From: Brochothrix campestris FSL F6-1037
Lineage (GTDB): Bacteria > Bacillota > Bacilli > Lactobacillales > Listeriaceae
Assembly: GCF_000525915.1 (NCBI RefSeq)
Contig: NZ_AODH01000038.1
Coordinates: 1-63,681, forward strand
Length of the DNA stretch: 63,681 bases
Direction: 5' to 3'
Positions within the stretch are counted from its first letter, which is position 1, and every line of letters begins with the position of its first letter. A program made the translations under genes and the position numbers. The notes beneath the pieces are model-generated. The model was given only the letters and a program-made list of their open reading frames with translations, did no database searches and was not told the origin of the DNA. This document shows positions 29,375-37,485 of the stretch, piece after piece.

Positions 29375-29652
29375 GAATAAAAGTGAAAGCAACCGGTTAG
29401 AAGCAAACAGCTTGGAAGATAAAAGAAAGCGACTATTTCCCGTCGCTGCCATTTATCTGAAAGTTGAAAGCTTCTGGTTGATGTAACTGGAGGAATAAAA
29501 GTGAAAGCAACCGGTTAGAGGCAAACAGCTTGGAAGATAAAAGAAAGCGACTATTTCCCGTCGCTGCCATTTATCTGAAAGTTGAAAGCTTCTGGTTGAT
29601 GTAACTGGAGGAATAAAAGTGAAAGCAACCGGTTAGAAGCAAACAGCTCAGA
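29374..29652 (+). repeat. 118-bp tandem hairpin repeats, copies B1, B2 and partial B3
   Basis: Units begin at 29374, 29492 and 29610, an exact 118-bp period. B1 and B2 differ at almost one base; B3 stops matching after about 42 bases. Each unit folds into one long arm: CAACC with GGTTG, a 4-base bulge (GGTT), AGAAGC with GCTTCT, AGCTT with AAGTT, AGATAAA with TTTATCT, and GCGAC with GTCGC around a TATTTCCC loop. No open frame crosses the units. Confidence 0.85.
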
Positions 29653-29692
29653 AGAAAAATGAAAAGAATTCTTTCAGTCTTTGTGTACAATC

Positions 29693-29722
29693 TGGACAGT
29701 CCCTTAAGGGGCTGTTTTTTAC
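29693..29722 (+). terminator. terminator after the birA repeats
   Basis: ACAGTCCC and GGGGCTGT form a stem around a short loop, followed by six T. Confidence 0.75.
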
Positions 29723-29815
29723 TCTGAAAATAATAAAGGATGAGTGGCATCTCTGTTTCTAAAGACAAACAGCATAATATGATACGGGTGTTCAAAACGG
29801 TAAGGAGCAGCTTAA

Positions 29816-30279
29816 ATGAAGAACTCCCGGAATCTATTGGTGCTTTTCATGATAGTGCCTTTAATGTCAGTAAATATCGTTAGCCAGGCAAATGAAACTC
29901 ATAATAACAGACAGATGGTCAATGATCCAAGTGCGTTTGATAACAGTCAGTATTGCATTTCACAAACAGCAACTGGTCGAGTGGTTCAGGCTATAAATGG
30001 GTTATTGGTGAAAATATCAGGAGAAACTTCAGGTAGTCGAACCATTCAATTTAAGGCGGAAAGTCGCAAATAAATCGCATCTATAAAGTTATTTTAATAT
30101 CAAATGGGGGTCATAAATTAGTATGGCAAGATGTTGGTCGAAAACAGCAAACAGCGACTTATTCTGCTTACGGGGGAGCTAAAGCTGATATGAAAAACAA
30201 GCCATCTTCTAACTTGAAGACAGAACATGGCTATTTACGAGTCAAGGATGGCTCTTATTGGACGGACTCGCGTCTATAA
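29816..30279 (+). CDS. small secreted protein, unknown (frameshift near 30070)
   Basis: Signal peptide: basic start KNSR, a hydrophobic core, and a likely cut after SQA (about residue 25). The first frame stops at 30073. One more A at the AAA before 30071 opens a second frame that runs to 30279 and ends GSYWTDSRL, giving about 154 residues. AAGGAGC lies 6-7 bases before ATG. A small membrane protein follows after 14 bases. I do not recognise the family. A secreted bacteriocin-like or cell-surface factor is possible, but this is inference from size and context. Confidence 0.6.
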
Positions 30280-30293
30280 AGGAAGGAACAGCA

Positions 30294-30466
30294 ATGTTAT
30301 TTTATGATCAACTACCGAAATTTATCAAAATGGTGTTTGTCTATTTGGTGTTGTCGTATGCCTATGCGTGGAAACAAAATGAATTGTCATTACGATTATC
30401 CTCCTCTTGTTATTGCCACTCATCCACGAGTGGTTGAACTATTATCGAGTGACAAATCCATCGTAA
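30294..30466 (+). CDS. small membrane protein partnered with the secreted protein (frameshift near 30385)
   Basis: AAGGAAGGA precedes ATG 30294. The first frame gives FIKMVFVYLVLSYAYAWKQ, one helix. After a one-base shift near 30380-30390 a second helix appears (IVITIILLLLLPLIHEW), ending NYYRVTNPS at 30466. The joined product is about 57 residues with two helices. It is co-directional with the secreted protein and may be its immunity or anchoring partner. The second helix is visible only if the frame break is accepted. Confidence 0.45.
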
Positions 30467-30572
30467 AAAATAGAGGGAAAGGTTTGTGAGACACAAGTCG
30501 TTCTCTTTTCAGCATAAAAGCAGAGGTATCCGCATTTTAATGCATAACTGTAGGTGTTTTCTAAGAGAGGGT

Positions 30573-30594
30573 TGTAAGCGCTTCATGATATAAT
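30573..30594 (+). promoter_or_regulatory. HAD gene promoter with cre-like site
   Basis: TATAAT at 30589-30594 has TGA before it. TGTAAGCGCTTCAT at 30573-30586 resembles a CcpA cre site with an imperfect right end and overlaps the -35 area, suggesting carbon catabolite repression. Confidence 0.4.
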
Positions 30595-30623
30595 AAAAGC
30601 ATCAGAGAAAGGAGCATGAATAG

Positions 30624-31484
30624 ATGACATTAGCAGCAATTATTTTAGATATGGATGGAACCTTACTTAATGAACAGCAACAAATCAGTGAGGAGACACG
30701 CAAAAGTCTTATCGCCGCCCAACAGCAAGGCATGCAACTTGTACTGGCATCGGGCCGACCGACCAAAGCAATGTTTGCCTATGCGGCAGAACTCCAAATG
30801 GACCGTTATGATGGTTTATTGGTGTCTTACAATGGGTCAAAGGTGACCGATTATGCGACCAAAGCGGTCTTGTTTGATGAGACCATCGCGGTGCCAACCG
30901 CAAAAGCCGTATTGGAGCACTTGAAACAATTCGATGTCAAAGTAATGATTGAACGCGGCGATTACATCTATGTCAATGATGTGTATAATCAAGCGATTCA
31001 GCATGAAGGAACGACTTATAACGTATTCGAGCATGAAGCCCGCAGTGGCGATTATCGCTTATGTGAGGCGCCTGATTTAGCTGTAATGCTCGACTTTGAC
31101 CTTAATAAAATTGTGGTGGCTGCCGAACAAGCCTATTTACTTGCACATCATGAGGCTATCTATGCTCCGTTCAAAGAAAGCTTAAATGCGATGTTTACCG
31201 CGCCGTTTTATTTTGAGTTCACCGCGCAACATATCGATAAGGCGGCTGCGCTTGCCGCAGTGCTTGAACCGCGTGGGATTACCCCGGCCCAAATGGTCGC
31301 CTTTGGTGATGGTTTGAACGATGTCAGCATGCTCACATACGTTGGAACGGGTGTGGCAATGGGGAACGCAGTGGCAGAATTGAAAGAAATCGCGACAACT
31401 GTGACCAAATCGAACAATGAAGACGGGATTGCACAAATGCTCCTTAGTTTATTAGCTTGTGACATGAAAAATAAGGGTCAGTAA
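30624..31484 (+). CDS. Cof-type HAD sugar-phosphatase
   Basis: A 286-residue HAD phosphatase with a C2 cap. The catalytic ILDMDGTLL at the N-terminus, ASGRPTKAM near 50, and the late GDGLNDVSMLTYVGTGVAMGNA are the Cof/YidA signatures. These enzymes dephosphorylate sugar phosphates or similar compounds. It is monocistronic, between two accessory loci. Confidence 0.92.
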   Translation: MTLAAIILDMDGTLLNEQQQISEETRKSLIAAQQQGMQLVLASGRPTKAMFAYAAELQMDRYDGLLVSYNGSKVTDYATKAVLFDETIAVPTAKAVLEHLKQFDVKVMIERGDYIYVNDVYNQAIQHEGTTYNVFEHEARSGDYRLCEAPDLAVMLDFDLNKIVVAAEQAYLLAHHEAIYAPFKESLNAMFTAPFYFEFTAQHIDKAAALAAVLEPRGITPAQMVAFGDGLNDVSMLTYVGTGVAMGNAVAELKEIATTVTKSNNEDGIAQMLLSLLACDMKNKGQ

Positions 31485-31554
31485 GTTATCGATTGCTATG
31501 ACTTTACTCTTATCGATGGTGGATTAGCTGTTTTTCGTATTCAACACAGTAATA

Positions 31555-31594
31555 AAAGAGCGTCACATCAATACTGTCTGATGTGACGCTTTTA
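31555..31594. terminator. bidirectional terminator between the HAD gene and the reverse cassette
   Basis: AAAAGAGCGTCACATCA and TGATGTGACGCTTTT form a long stem with A and T runs on the two sides. Confidence 0.88.
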
Positions 31595-31651
31595 ATGTGT
31601 TTGAAACAGTGTTTTAGGAAGCTGTAGGCTGTCTTTGTAGTATTGCTGATG

Positions 31652-32120
31652 CTACTTGAATAGAACTTCAAAAGAAACAGCTTGTTTACTGCCAACAATG
31701 CGTTCTCTAGGTAGCGAAAAGGTAACGATTCCATCCACATCATCATGTTGTTGCCAATACTCGTTGTTTATGACTACACCGTCAGTTGTTTGAAAGGTAA
31801 CGGATTGGTTAAGTCCCTGATAGTGCGGTGTTAGCCATAAAAATGGTAAAACAGATAGACTGGTTGCTTGAGGATCGGTTTTGTGGATTTTGAGCGATAC
31901 TTCAATCCGATAGACATCTTCATCTCCTTGGTAGCAGGCTGTTGTTTTTGTTGCTGTGATATTAAAGTTAGGGGTACTCACATGTTCATTTAATTCAAAA
32001 GACCGTGTCTGTAGTTGCTGTGCATTGACTATGCGATTCAGACTGTAATAGCGATAACTACCACAAATCACAAGAATAGCGATTATAATTAGTGAAATCC
32101 GTTTTTTTTGTAAGGGTCAT
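31652..32120 (-). CDS. membrane-anchored extracytoplasmic protein of the ABC cassette (frameshift at 32102-32109)
   Basis: Last gene of the reverse cassette. ATG 32120 overlaps the ATPase stop (ATGA). After a short basic start, a run of 8 T (8 A on the coding strand) breaks the frame; with 7, the reading continues KKRISLIIIAILVICGSY, a single N-terminal helix. About 130 extracytoplasmic residues follow, with beta-rich pattern and an even number of Cys near the start. Joined length is about 155. No family is recognised. It may be an accessory or sensor subunit of the transporter. Confidence 0.65.
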
Positions 32121-32748
32121 AGCAAGCGACCGCCTTCCATTGTAAAGTGTTCGTCAGCTACTTCTTCGATAAAACTAGTATCATGGCATGTTAGTAAAAT
32201 GGTTGTGCCGTTGGCTGCTAACTTTTTTCAAGGTTGTTTTAAGGCGAGCGATGCTGTTAGCATCGAGGGCATTGGTCGGTTCATCTAAGACGAGCGGTTC
32301 ATTATTACCTAAAAAGGCTTGGGCGAGTCCTAGTTTTTGTTTCATTCCGAGCGAGTATTTTTTTGACCTTGCGTCGATCAGAAGGATCTAAACCGACGAG
32401 GAGTAAAGCATCCTCAATATCTTTTTGAGTGGTGTTGGTCTGGAGATGGGCAATTAATTGCAGGTTTTTAACGGCTGAGAATTCGCTAATGACACTCGGG
32501 TGCTCTAGCAATGCCCCTACTTTCACAGGAAAAGGTTGGTTTAACGTAACGGGTTGTTGTTTAAGTGTAATCGAACCAGTCGTTTTTATGAGGGCTAGAA
32601 TAGCTCGCAATAACATTGTTTTGCCTGAGCCATTAATACCGTTAAATCCATAAATTTTACCAGCATCGAGTGAGAAAGTTATATCATCGAGTACCGTGTA
32701 ACCGTTGATTTTTTTTGAGACGTGATTAACAGAAAGGTAAGTTGTCAT
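32117..32748 (-). CDS. ABC transporter ATP-binding protein (two frameshifts)
   Basis: ATPase of about 210 residues. Walker A is [11 protein letters not shown], near residue 38. A 7-base A run (32358-32364) breaks the frame; the next frame holds [20 protein letters not shown] (signature, Y-S-L-G-M variant), Walker [12 protein letters not shown] and the switch His in [10 protein letters not shown] second break at 32223-32228 joins the tail ending EGGRLL. The Y-S-L-G-M-K-Q-K signature is typical of bacitracin/lantibiotic-type exporter ATPases. ATGA overlaps link both neighbours. Confidence 0.85.
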
Positions 32749-33488
32749 GATTTGGACTCCTTTAGATAAAAATATTGTCGTAAGAAAAAGTGAATGCCGC
32801 AGATTAAGACAACACCGTAAAGTAGTAGCCAACTGCTGACTTGAGCAAGGGTCGCGTCTTGCCAACGACTCAACATTGAGAAATTGAATGGGTTACAAAA
32901 AAATATTTTTTTATTGTGGTTGTAAGTAAAATGAGGCAGCTAAGTAGTGATAGCAGCGGGGTTAATTTGAGTGAAAAACATAAATGTATGTGCTGTAACA
33001 GGCACAATAGTAAGGTTTGTGAAACAAATAGTAGCGTGAACAGAATGAGCGGCTGCTGCAGACTGACTTGTCCTATTAAATGTGTAGGCAATGTTTCATC
33101 ACTTAAAAGAACTAATAGCGTTAAACTAAAAAAAAGTGTAGACGGATATAAAGAGCGCCTGAATAAACAGGTGAATGAACACGATCGTTTGTCGGCGAAA
33201 CTGTTGTAACAACAAAAAAGGCAAGCGATGAAAAATGAACCGTTGACAATAACCCGCTAAAAAAAGAGTGGGGCGATATAATAACTCAACCAAAAAATCG
33301 GGAAAGTAAAGCCTCTTTGAGATCCGGGCTGCCTAATACCGTCAAAAGCAGCCACAATTAAGCTGTCGTGTGATGAGCCGATTGCAAAAAAAAGCAACTA
33401 ACGCAATAAGTGTAAGCAAGAACAACAGTAGTGGACGCTGCATTAGCTTGATGAAATAAGTAAGTTCACAGCGAAGTAAGTGTGCCAT
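32745..33488 (-). CDS. membrane protein 3 of the ABC cassette (multiple frameshifts)
   Basis: Polytopic protein of about 247 residues that can be followed only by moving between frames. It starts AHLLRCELTYFIKLMQRPLLL at ATG 33488, has hydrophobic stretches (LILFTLLFVSQTLLL; LLSLLSCLILLTTT) and ends [14 protein letters not shown] at the ATGA overlap with the ATPase. Its start lies 23 bases inside the previous gene, so translation is probably coupled. The type is ABC-2-like permease by context; no specific family is assigned. Confidence 0.65.
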
Positions 33489-34149
33489 TGATAAAATCCT
33501 TTCTTAACATGAGCCAAGTGAGCAGCCACAATAGTAATAATTCCAGACTAAGCGTTAACAGGCCGTTACTGATAATCGCTAAAGAAGTCGGTTTAAATCC
33601 AAAAAAAAGTAATGAGGGCAGATGTGCCATCCGCAAAAAAAAAGTTACATAGCAAGAGCCCAATCGTTAAGAGTAGCGCGGAAACTGTGAGCAGTTTTGT
33701 TTCTTTGATCAGCAACGTCAAGGCACCCATAATCCCTAAACAAAGCGATTGATTGAACAGTAAGCCAATCACTTGTAATAGCTGTATGTGGGAGAGCGGT
33801 GGAAGCGTGATGAAGAGGCCGATACTGTAGAAGAAAGTCATCGTCAGTTGTAGCGATAGAATCGCGATGCGTTGTTTGACAATAAAGGTTAGACGTGTTC
33901 CGGTAGCAAACAAATCAGTTAACTGATAGGGATTCAATGAAAAAAGACAAATGATAATCAAAGGATAACAAACAAACGCATGTAACTATCATTTATTTCG
34001 TCAAAAATTAATAAGAAGCCGTCGTCTTTTGTAACGTCAATCGCGTGAAAAAGCAAGTATGACATCGTCAGGAGTATGAGTGAACAAAGAACTAATTGAC
34101 GCCATTGTTGATCAAACACTGATCGAAAAAACTGTTTAGAGCCAAACAT
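33466..34149 (-). CDS. membrane protein 2 of the ABC cassette (frameshifts near 33960 and 33605)
   Basis: Polytopic protein of about 227 residues spread over three frames. It starts MFGSKQFFRSVFDQQWRQ at ATG 34149, continues LFSLNPYQLTDLFATGTR and ends LRKDFINGTLTSL at 33466. Five or six hydrophobic helices are visible. It overlaps its neighbours on both sides (14 and 23 bases). The N-terminal amphipathic start followed by a helix is typical of ABC-2 permeases. Confidence 0.65.
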
Positions 34150-34939
34150 GACGTTTCACTCCAATTACATAGAACAACGATGAACAAACAATCAAGCAAA
34201 GGGCCGTACTGAGGACAACACTTAACTGCACGCTCCGCAATAAAACTGTTTCTGGTAAAAAGTCAAAGGGTGTGATGGTCGTGTTCATAAATAGGAGTGA
34301 ATTGAGTAAATAAAGGAGGAGTTGTAAAAGAAAAGCGGCAAATAGTGCGACTAAAGGCTGTTTAAGCCAGAGAGATAATGCCAACGTAAAACAAGCAAAC
34401 AAACCAAAACCACCGAAGATGGCAGCTAGTAAAAGGTAAAACAGTTGGTGTAATACAGGATGGCTATAATAAAGACCAACGAATAAGGTACTATTAGCCC
34501 GCATTGCGATGTTATTATTGAGGAGTTCGTCAGGAAGGTAACTCGGTAGAACTAAACTGCTTGCGACTAAATTAATCAGAAGCGGTAAAGCGATGAGACA
34601 GGCACCGCTAATGAAGGTGACCCAAAAAATGATGCGGTAATACCGTCGAATCGGCAAGCTTAATTTTATTTGTTGTAAAAATCCACTCGTAATGTCACGT
34701 TTAAGGAAATCGGCAAAGGCCAAACTACTTAAAAAGGGCAATAACAAATAAAAGAGGAGGTTGAGGACACTAAAGGAATCAATTCCAAGCCACATCGTAA
34801 ACGGTGTAAACAGAACATCATTTGAGGTTATGAGTGGCAATACGCGTGTGAATACATGTAGCAAGGCGAGTAACACACCGAGCCAAATGCCGACGTGAAA
34901 ACTTTGCCGCTGCATCCGCTGCCAAATAAATTTTGTCAT
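34136..34939 (-). CDS. membrane protein 1 of the ABC cassette (ABC-2-like permease)
   Basis: An intact 267-residue frame with six hydrophobic helices. It starts MTKFIWQRMQRQSFHVGIW and has LKRDITSGFLQQIKLSLPIR near residue 80, the cytoplasmic coupling segment of ABC-2 permeases. AAAGGACG precedes ATG 34939. It is the only membrane gene of the cassette without a frame break. Confidence 0.8.
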   Translation of the reverse strand: MTKFIWQRMQRQSFHVGIWLGVLLALLHVFTRVLPLITSNDVLFTPFTMWLGIDSFSVLNLLFYLLLPFLSSLAFADFLKRDITSGFLQQIKLSLPIRRYYRIIFWVTFISGACLIALPLLINLVASSLVLPSYLPDELLNNNIAMRANSTLFVGLYYSHPVLHQLFYLLLAAIFGGFGLFACFTLALSLWLKQPLVALFAAFLLQLLLYLLNSLLFMNTTITPFDFLPETVLLRSVQLSVVLSTALCLIVCSSLFYVIGVKRHVWL

Positions 34940-34991
34940 AAAAACACGTCCTTTGATTAAAAAATAAAAGCTGCTACGGGATGATAAAAGG

Positions 34992-35386
34992 TTATTTTAA
35001 GCTGTCGGGACTCCAAACGCCTATGGCTGATCCATTACCAAACCGTTGCGAGTCAATTCGAACTTTTTTGCCAGGATGTTTTTCGTGGGCAAGGTTATAT
35101 ACAAAGGTGACATCACCTTTGTATGTTTTATACGTGTGACCGGCAGAAACATCAGTCCCATCACTTAGGGCAGCCCAGACATTAATATAAAGCAGTCCTT
35201 TAGTTAATGTCTTGATTTTTTGATAATAAGCCGTTCCATTATCTTTTTTTCGAGCAGGTGTATGGTCATTGGGACTCCAAATGCGGTATTCATTGGCCCA
35301 GTTGGTATCACCTGTATTGGCAGCTAAGACAGTGCCGTTAATGCCTAAACAGAAAAGGGTGATAAATAAAATAAGTGTGTTTTCAT
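34992..35386 (-). CDS. small secreted protein heading the ABC cassette (frameshift near the start)
   Basis: The ATG at 35386 follows GGAG and starts a signal peptide. A T run early in the coding strand breaks the frame; one more T gives a product of about 131 residues with a hydrophobic core (LFITLFCLGINGTVLA) and a cut after LAA. The mature part is about 108 residues, without Cys, and carries YRIWSPND near its start and IGVWSPDSLK at its end. It is somewhat like the small secreted proteins annotated DUF2712 in Bacillales, but I cannot confirm this. It is followed after 52 bases by the permease genes, so it is a plausible substrate or target of the transporter. Confidence 0.7.
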
Positions 35387-35508
35387 TGTTAATACGCTCC
35401 GTTTCTATCCCGTTAGCAACTTAATGCCACTTTAATATTTCTTTGAGCGTTTACAATGTCAAAAAAAACCGTTTAAAACAACCGATTTGATAGAACATAT
35501 CTATGCGA

Positions 35509-35537
35509 TTGTCAATAGGTTTCTTTAGGGTTACACT
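35509..35537 (+). promoter_or_regulatory. deoR promoter
   Basis: TTGTCA (35509-35514), 17 bases, TACACT (35532-35537). A perfect TTACTAGTAA palindrome follows at about 35543-35552 and could be an operator. Confidence 0.5.
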
Positions 35538-35665
35538 GATATTACTAGTAACTACAAGTATGTCTAGTTTAAAGATATTTTGTTTTTTGTGAAACAACAC
35601 TCGCTTTTAAGATGATAAATCGCTATCATTTAAAGAAAGAGATAGAAGCTAAAGGAGACGACCAG

Positions 35666-36610
35666 ATGCCAACAGAAAAAGGACAACTCAGTGTGAATGT
35701 CGCACGGCTATACTATGAAGCCGAATTAAGCCAACAAGAAATTGCCAACCAACTGCAAATATCACGACCGACTGTGTCGCGTCTGTTAGCCTATGCCAAA
35801 GAAAAAGGCTACGTCCAAATTACAATTGCCGATCCCTTCAGTGATATCGAAGGCGTGCAACGTCAATTGCGAGAGCGTTATCAACTAAAAGATGTTCAAC
35901 TGGTGTTTGCACCAAGCATTTCTGAAGCTAAATTGTATGATACCTTAGGTGAGTTTGCCGCCCGTTACATCGAAACGCTAACGCAGGATGATGACGTTAT
36001 CGGTGTCAGTTGGGGCAAAACGATTGAGGCGATTGCCAAACATTTGCGACCGCAAGAAACCAAAAACATCCAAGTGGTGCAATTAAAGGGTGGCATCAGC
36101 CAATCGAAGGTCGATACCAATGCCAACGAAACGTTAAATACCTTTGCCCGCGCCTTTCGGACAATGCCACACGCCTTACCATTACCGGTTGTGTTTGATA
36201 ATGAAGTGACGAAACAAGTTGTAGAAAAAGACCGTCACATTCAAGCGGTAAGTAACCTTGGTAAACGTGCGAATACCGCGATTTTCACTGTCGGTACAGT
36301 ACGGCCAGAAGCGCTGCTGTTTCAACTGGGTTATTTAACTGCGGCTGAAATAGAGCTGCTAAAAACAAAGGCAGTCGGTGATATTTGTTCCCGTTTTTAC
36401 GACGCTAGTGGTGCCATCTGTGCACCAACGATTGATAATCGTACGATGGGAATTGAACTGGCGGACTTACAAATGAAAGAACATGCCATTCTTGTGGCCG
36501 GTGGGGTGCGAAAAGTGCAGGCGATTGATGCCGCCTTAAAGGGGAAATATGCTAACATTCTCTTGCTTGATTACGAGACAGCTAAAGCGTTGTTAACGTT
36601 TTCGACATAA
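35666..36610 (+). CDS. deoR: deoxyribonucleoside regulator DeoR (SorC family)
   Basis: A 314-residue repressor, the same size as Bacillus DeoR. The N-terminal HTH (LSQQEIANQLQISRPTVSRLLAYAKEKGYV, cut: about residues 21-50) precedes a sugar-binding domain (VIGVSWGKTIEAIA; AVGDICSRFYDASG). ATG 35666 is chosen because of AAAGGAGA upstream; the longer frame lacks a ribosome site. It is followed by deoC-nupC-pdp, its expected targets. The ligand is probably deoxyribose 5-phosphate. Confidence 0.92.
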   Translation: MPTEKGQLSVNVARLYYEAELSQQEIANQLQISRPTVSRLLAYAKEKGYVQITIADPFSDIEGVQRQLRERYQLKDVQLVFAPSISEAKLYDTLGEFAARYIETLTQDDDVIGVSWGKTIEAIAKHLRPQETKNIQVVQLKGGISQSKVDTNANETLNTFARAFRTMPHALPLPVVFDNEVTKQVVEKDRHIQAVSNLGKRANTAIFTVGTVRPEALLFQLGYLTAAEIELLKTKAVGDICSRFYDASGAICAPTIDNRTMGIELADLQMKEHAILVAGGVRKVQAIDAALKGKYANILLLDYETAKALLTFST

Positions 36611-36621
36611 AATAACTCGAT

Positions 36622-36658
36622 GTGAACAAAAGTTCTTTGGTTGTTTGCACAAACGTTC
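36622..36658 (+). promoter_or_regulatory. twin DeoR operator candidates
   Basis: TGAACAAAAGTTC (36623-36635) and TGCACAAACGTTC (36646-36658) are near-identical sites 23 bases apart, about two helical turns. The first contains a perfect GAAC-AAAA-GTTC dyad. The second covers the deoC -35. Confidence 0.5.
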
Positions 36659-36673
36659 ATCATGTAGTATACT
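36645..36673 (+). promoter_or_regulatory. deoC-nupC-pdp promoter
   Basis: TTGCAC (36645-36650), 17 bases, TATACT (36668-36673), about 33 bases before the deoC ATG. Confidence 0.7.
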
Positions 36674-36705
36674 CAAGCTATTAAACGAAAAGGAGTGATT
36701 TAATC

Positions 36706-37371
36706 ATGACATTAGCAAATATGATTGATCATACATTATTAAAACAAGACGCAACACGCGCACAAGTAGAAACATTAATTGCGGAAGCACGCGAACATGA
36801 TTTCGCTTCAGTTTGTGTGAACCCTTACTGGGTGCCGTTAGCAGCAGAAAAATTAGCAGGCGCCTACGCTAAAGTATGTACTGTTATAGGTTTCCCTTTA
36901 GGTGCAACATCAACTGCTGCTAAAGTATCAGAAGCAAAAGATGCTGTGGCAAACGGAGCCGATGAAGTCGATATGGTGATTAACGTTGGTGCTTTAAAAG
37001 ATGGCGATAACGCAACAGTGCAAGCTGATATTCAAGCAGTGGTTGAAGCGGTTAAAGGCCAAGCACTCGTGAAAGTAATTATCGAAACATGTTTATTAAC
37101 AGATGAAGAAAAAGTACGTGCCTGTGAATTAGCAGTCGCTGCCGGCACTGATTTTGTTAAAACATCAACAGGTTTTTCAACGGGAGGGGCAACAGTAGCA
37201 GACATCGCTCTAATGCGTCAAACAGTCGGACCAAACATCGGTGTTAAAGCATCAGGTGGCGTTCGTTCAAAAGCAGACGTTGATGCAATGATCGCAGCCG
37301 GCGCAACACGTATTGGCGCAAGTGCAGGTGTCACAATCATCGCAGGTGGCACATCAGATTCGAATTACTAA
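36706..37371 (+). CDS. deoC: deoxyribose-phosphate aldolase DeoC
   Basis: Cleaves 2-deoxyribose 5-phosphate to glyceraldehyde 3-phosphate and acetaldehyde. The Schiff-base Lys is in [15 protein letters not shown] near residue 150, with a second conserved Lys in VKASGGVRS. The 221 residues are full length. AAGGAG is well placed. Confidence 0.97.
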   Translation: MTLANMIDHTLLKQDATRAQVETLIAEAREHDFASVCVNPYWVPLAAEKLAGAYAKVCTVIGFPLGATSTAAKVSEAKDAVANGADEVDMVINVGALKDGDNATVQADIQAVVEAVKGQALVKVIIETCLLTDEEKVRACELAVAAGTDFVKTSTGFSTGGATVADIALMRQTVGPNIGVKASGGVRSKADVDAMIAAGATRIGASAGVTIIAGGTSDSNY

Positions 37372-37434
37372 TCCTAATGAGCTAAGTTTTTTGAAAATTT
37401 CTCTTATTTTTCACCAATAGCCTTCAAGATGTTG

Positions 37435-37460
37435 TATAATATTTGATGGAAACGATTGCA
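37435..37460 (+). promoter_or_regulatory. nupC promoter -10 with overlapping cre-like site
   Basis: TATAAT at 37435-37440, then TGGAAACGATTGCA (37447-37460), which fits the CcpA cre consensus except at two positions. A site at the start of transcription would give catabolite repression of the transporter and of pdp. Confidence 0.55.
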
Positions 37461-37485
37461 ATATTAAACTAATAAAAGGTGGTCT

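Noticed and set aside
29374..29652. Tandem repeats considered as a CRISPR array
   Set aside because: The whole 118-bp unit repeats without variable spacers, and no cas genes are near.
29374..29660. Repeat arm as a T-box or other known riboswitch
   Set aside because: No T-box core or other known aptamer signature. It lies after a stop codon, is tandem, and has no gene closely downstream.
29571..29795. Reverse open frame with a hydrophobic, lipoprotein-like stretch
   Set aside because: It is antisense to the repeats and the T-run terminator, and has no ribosome site.
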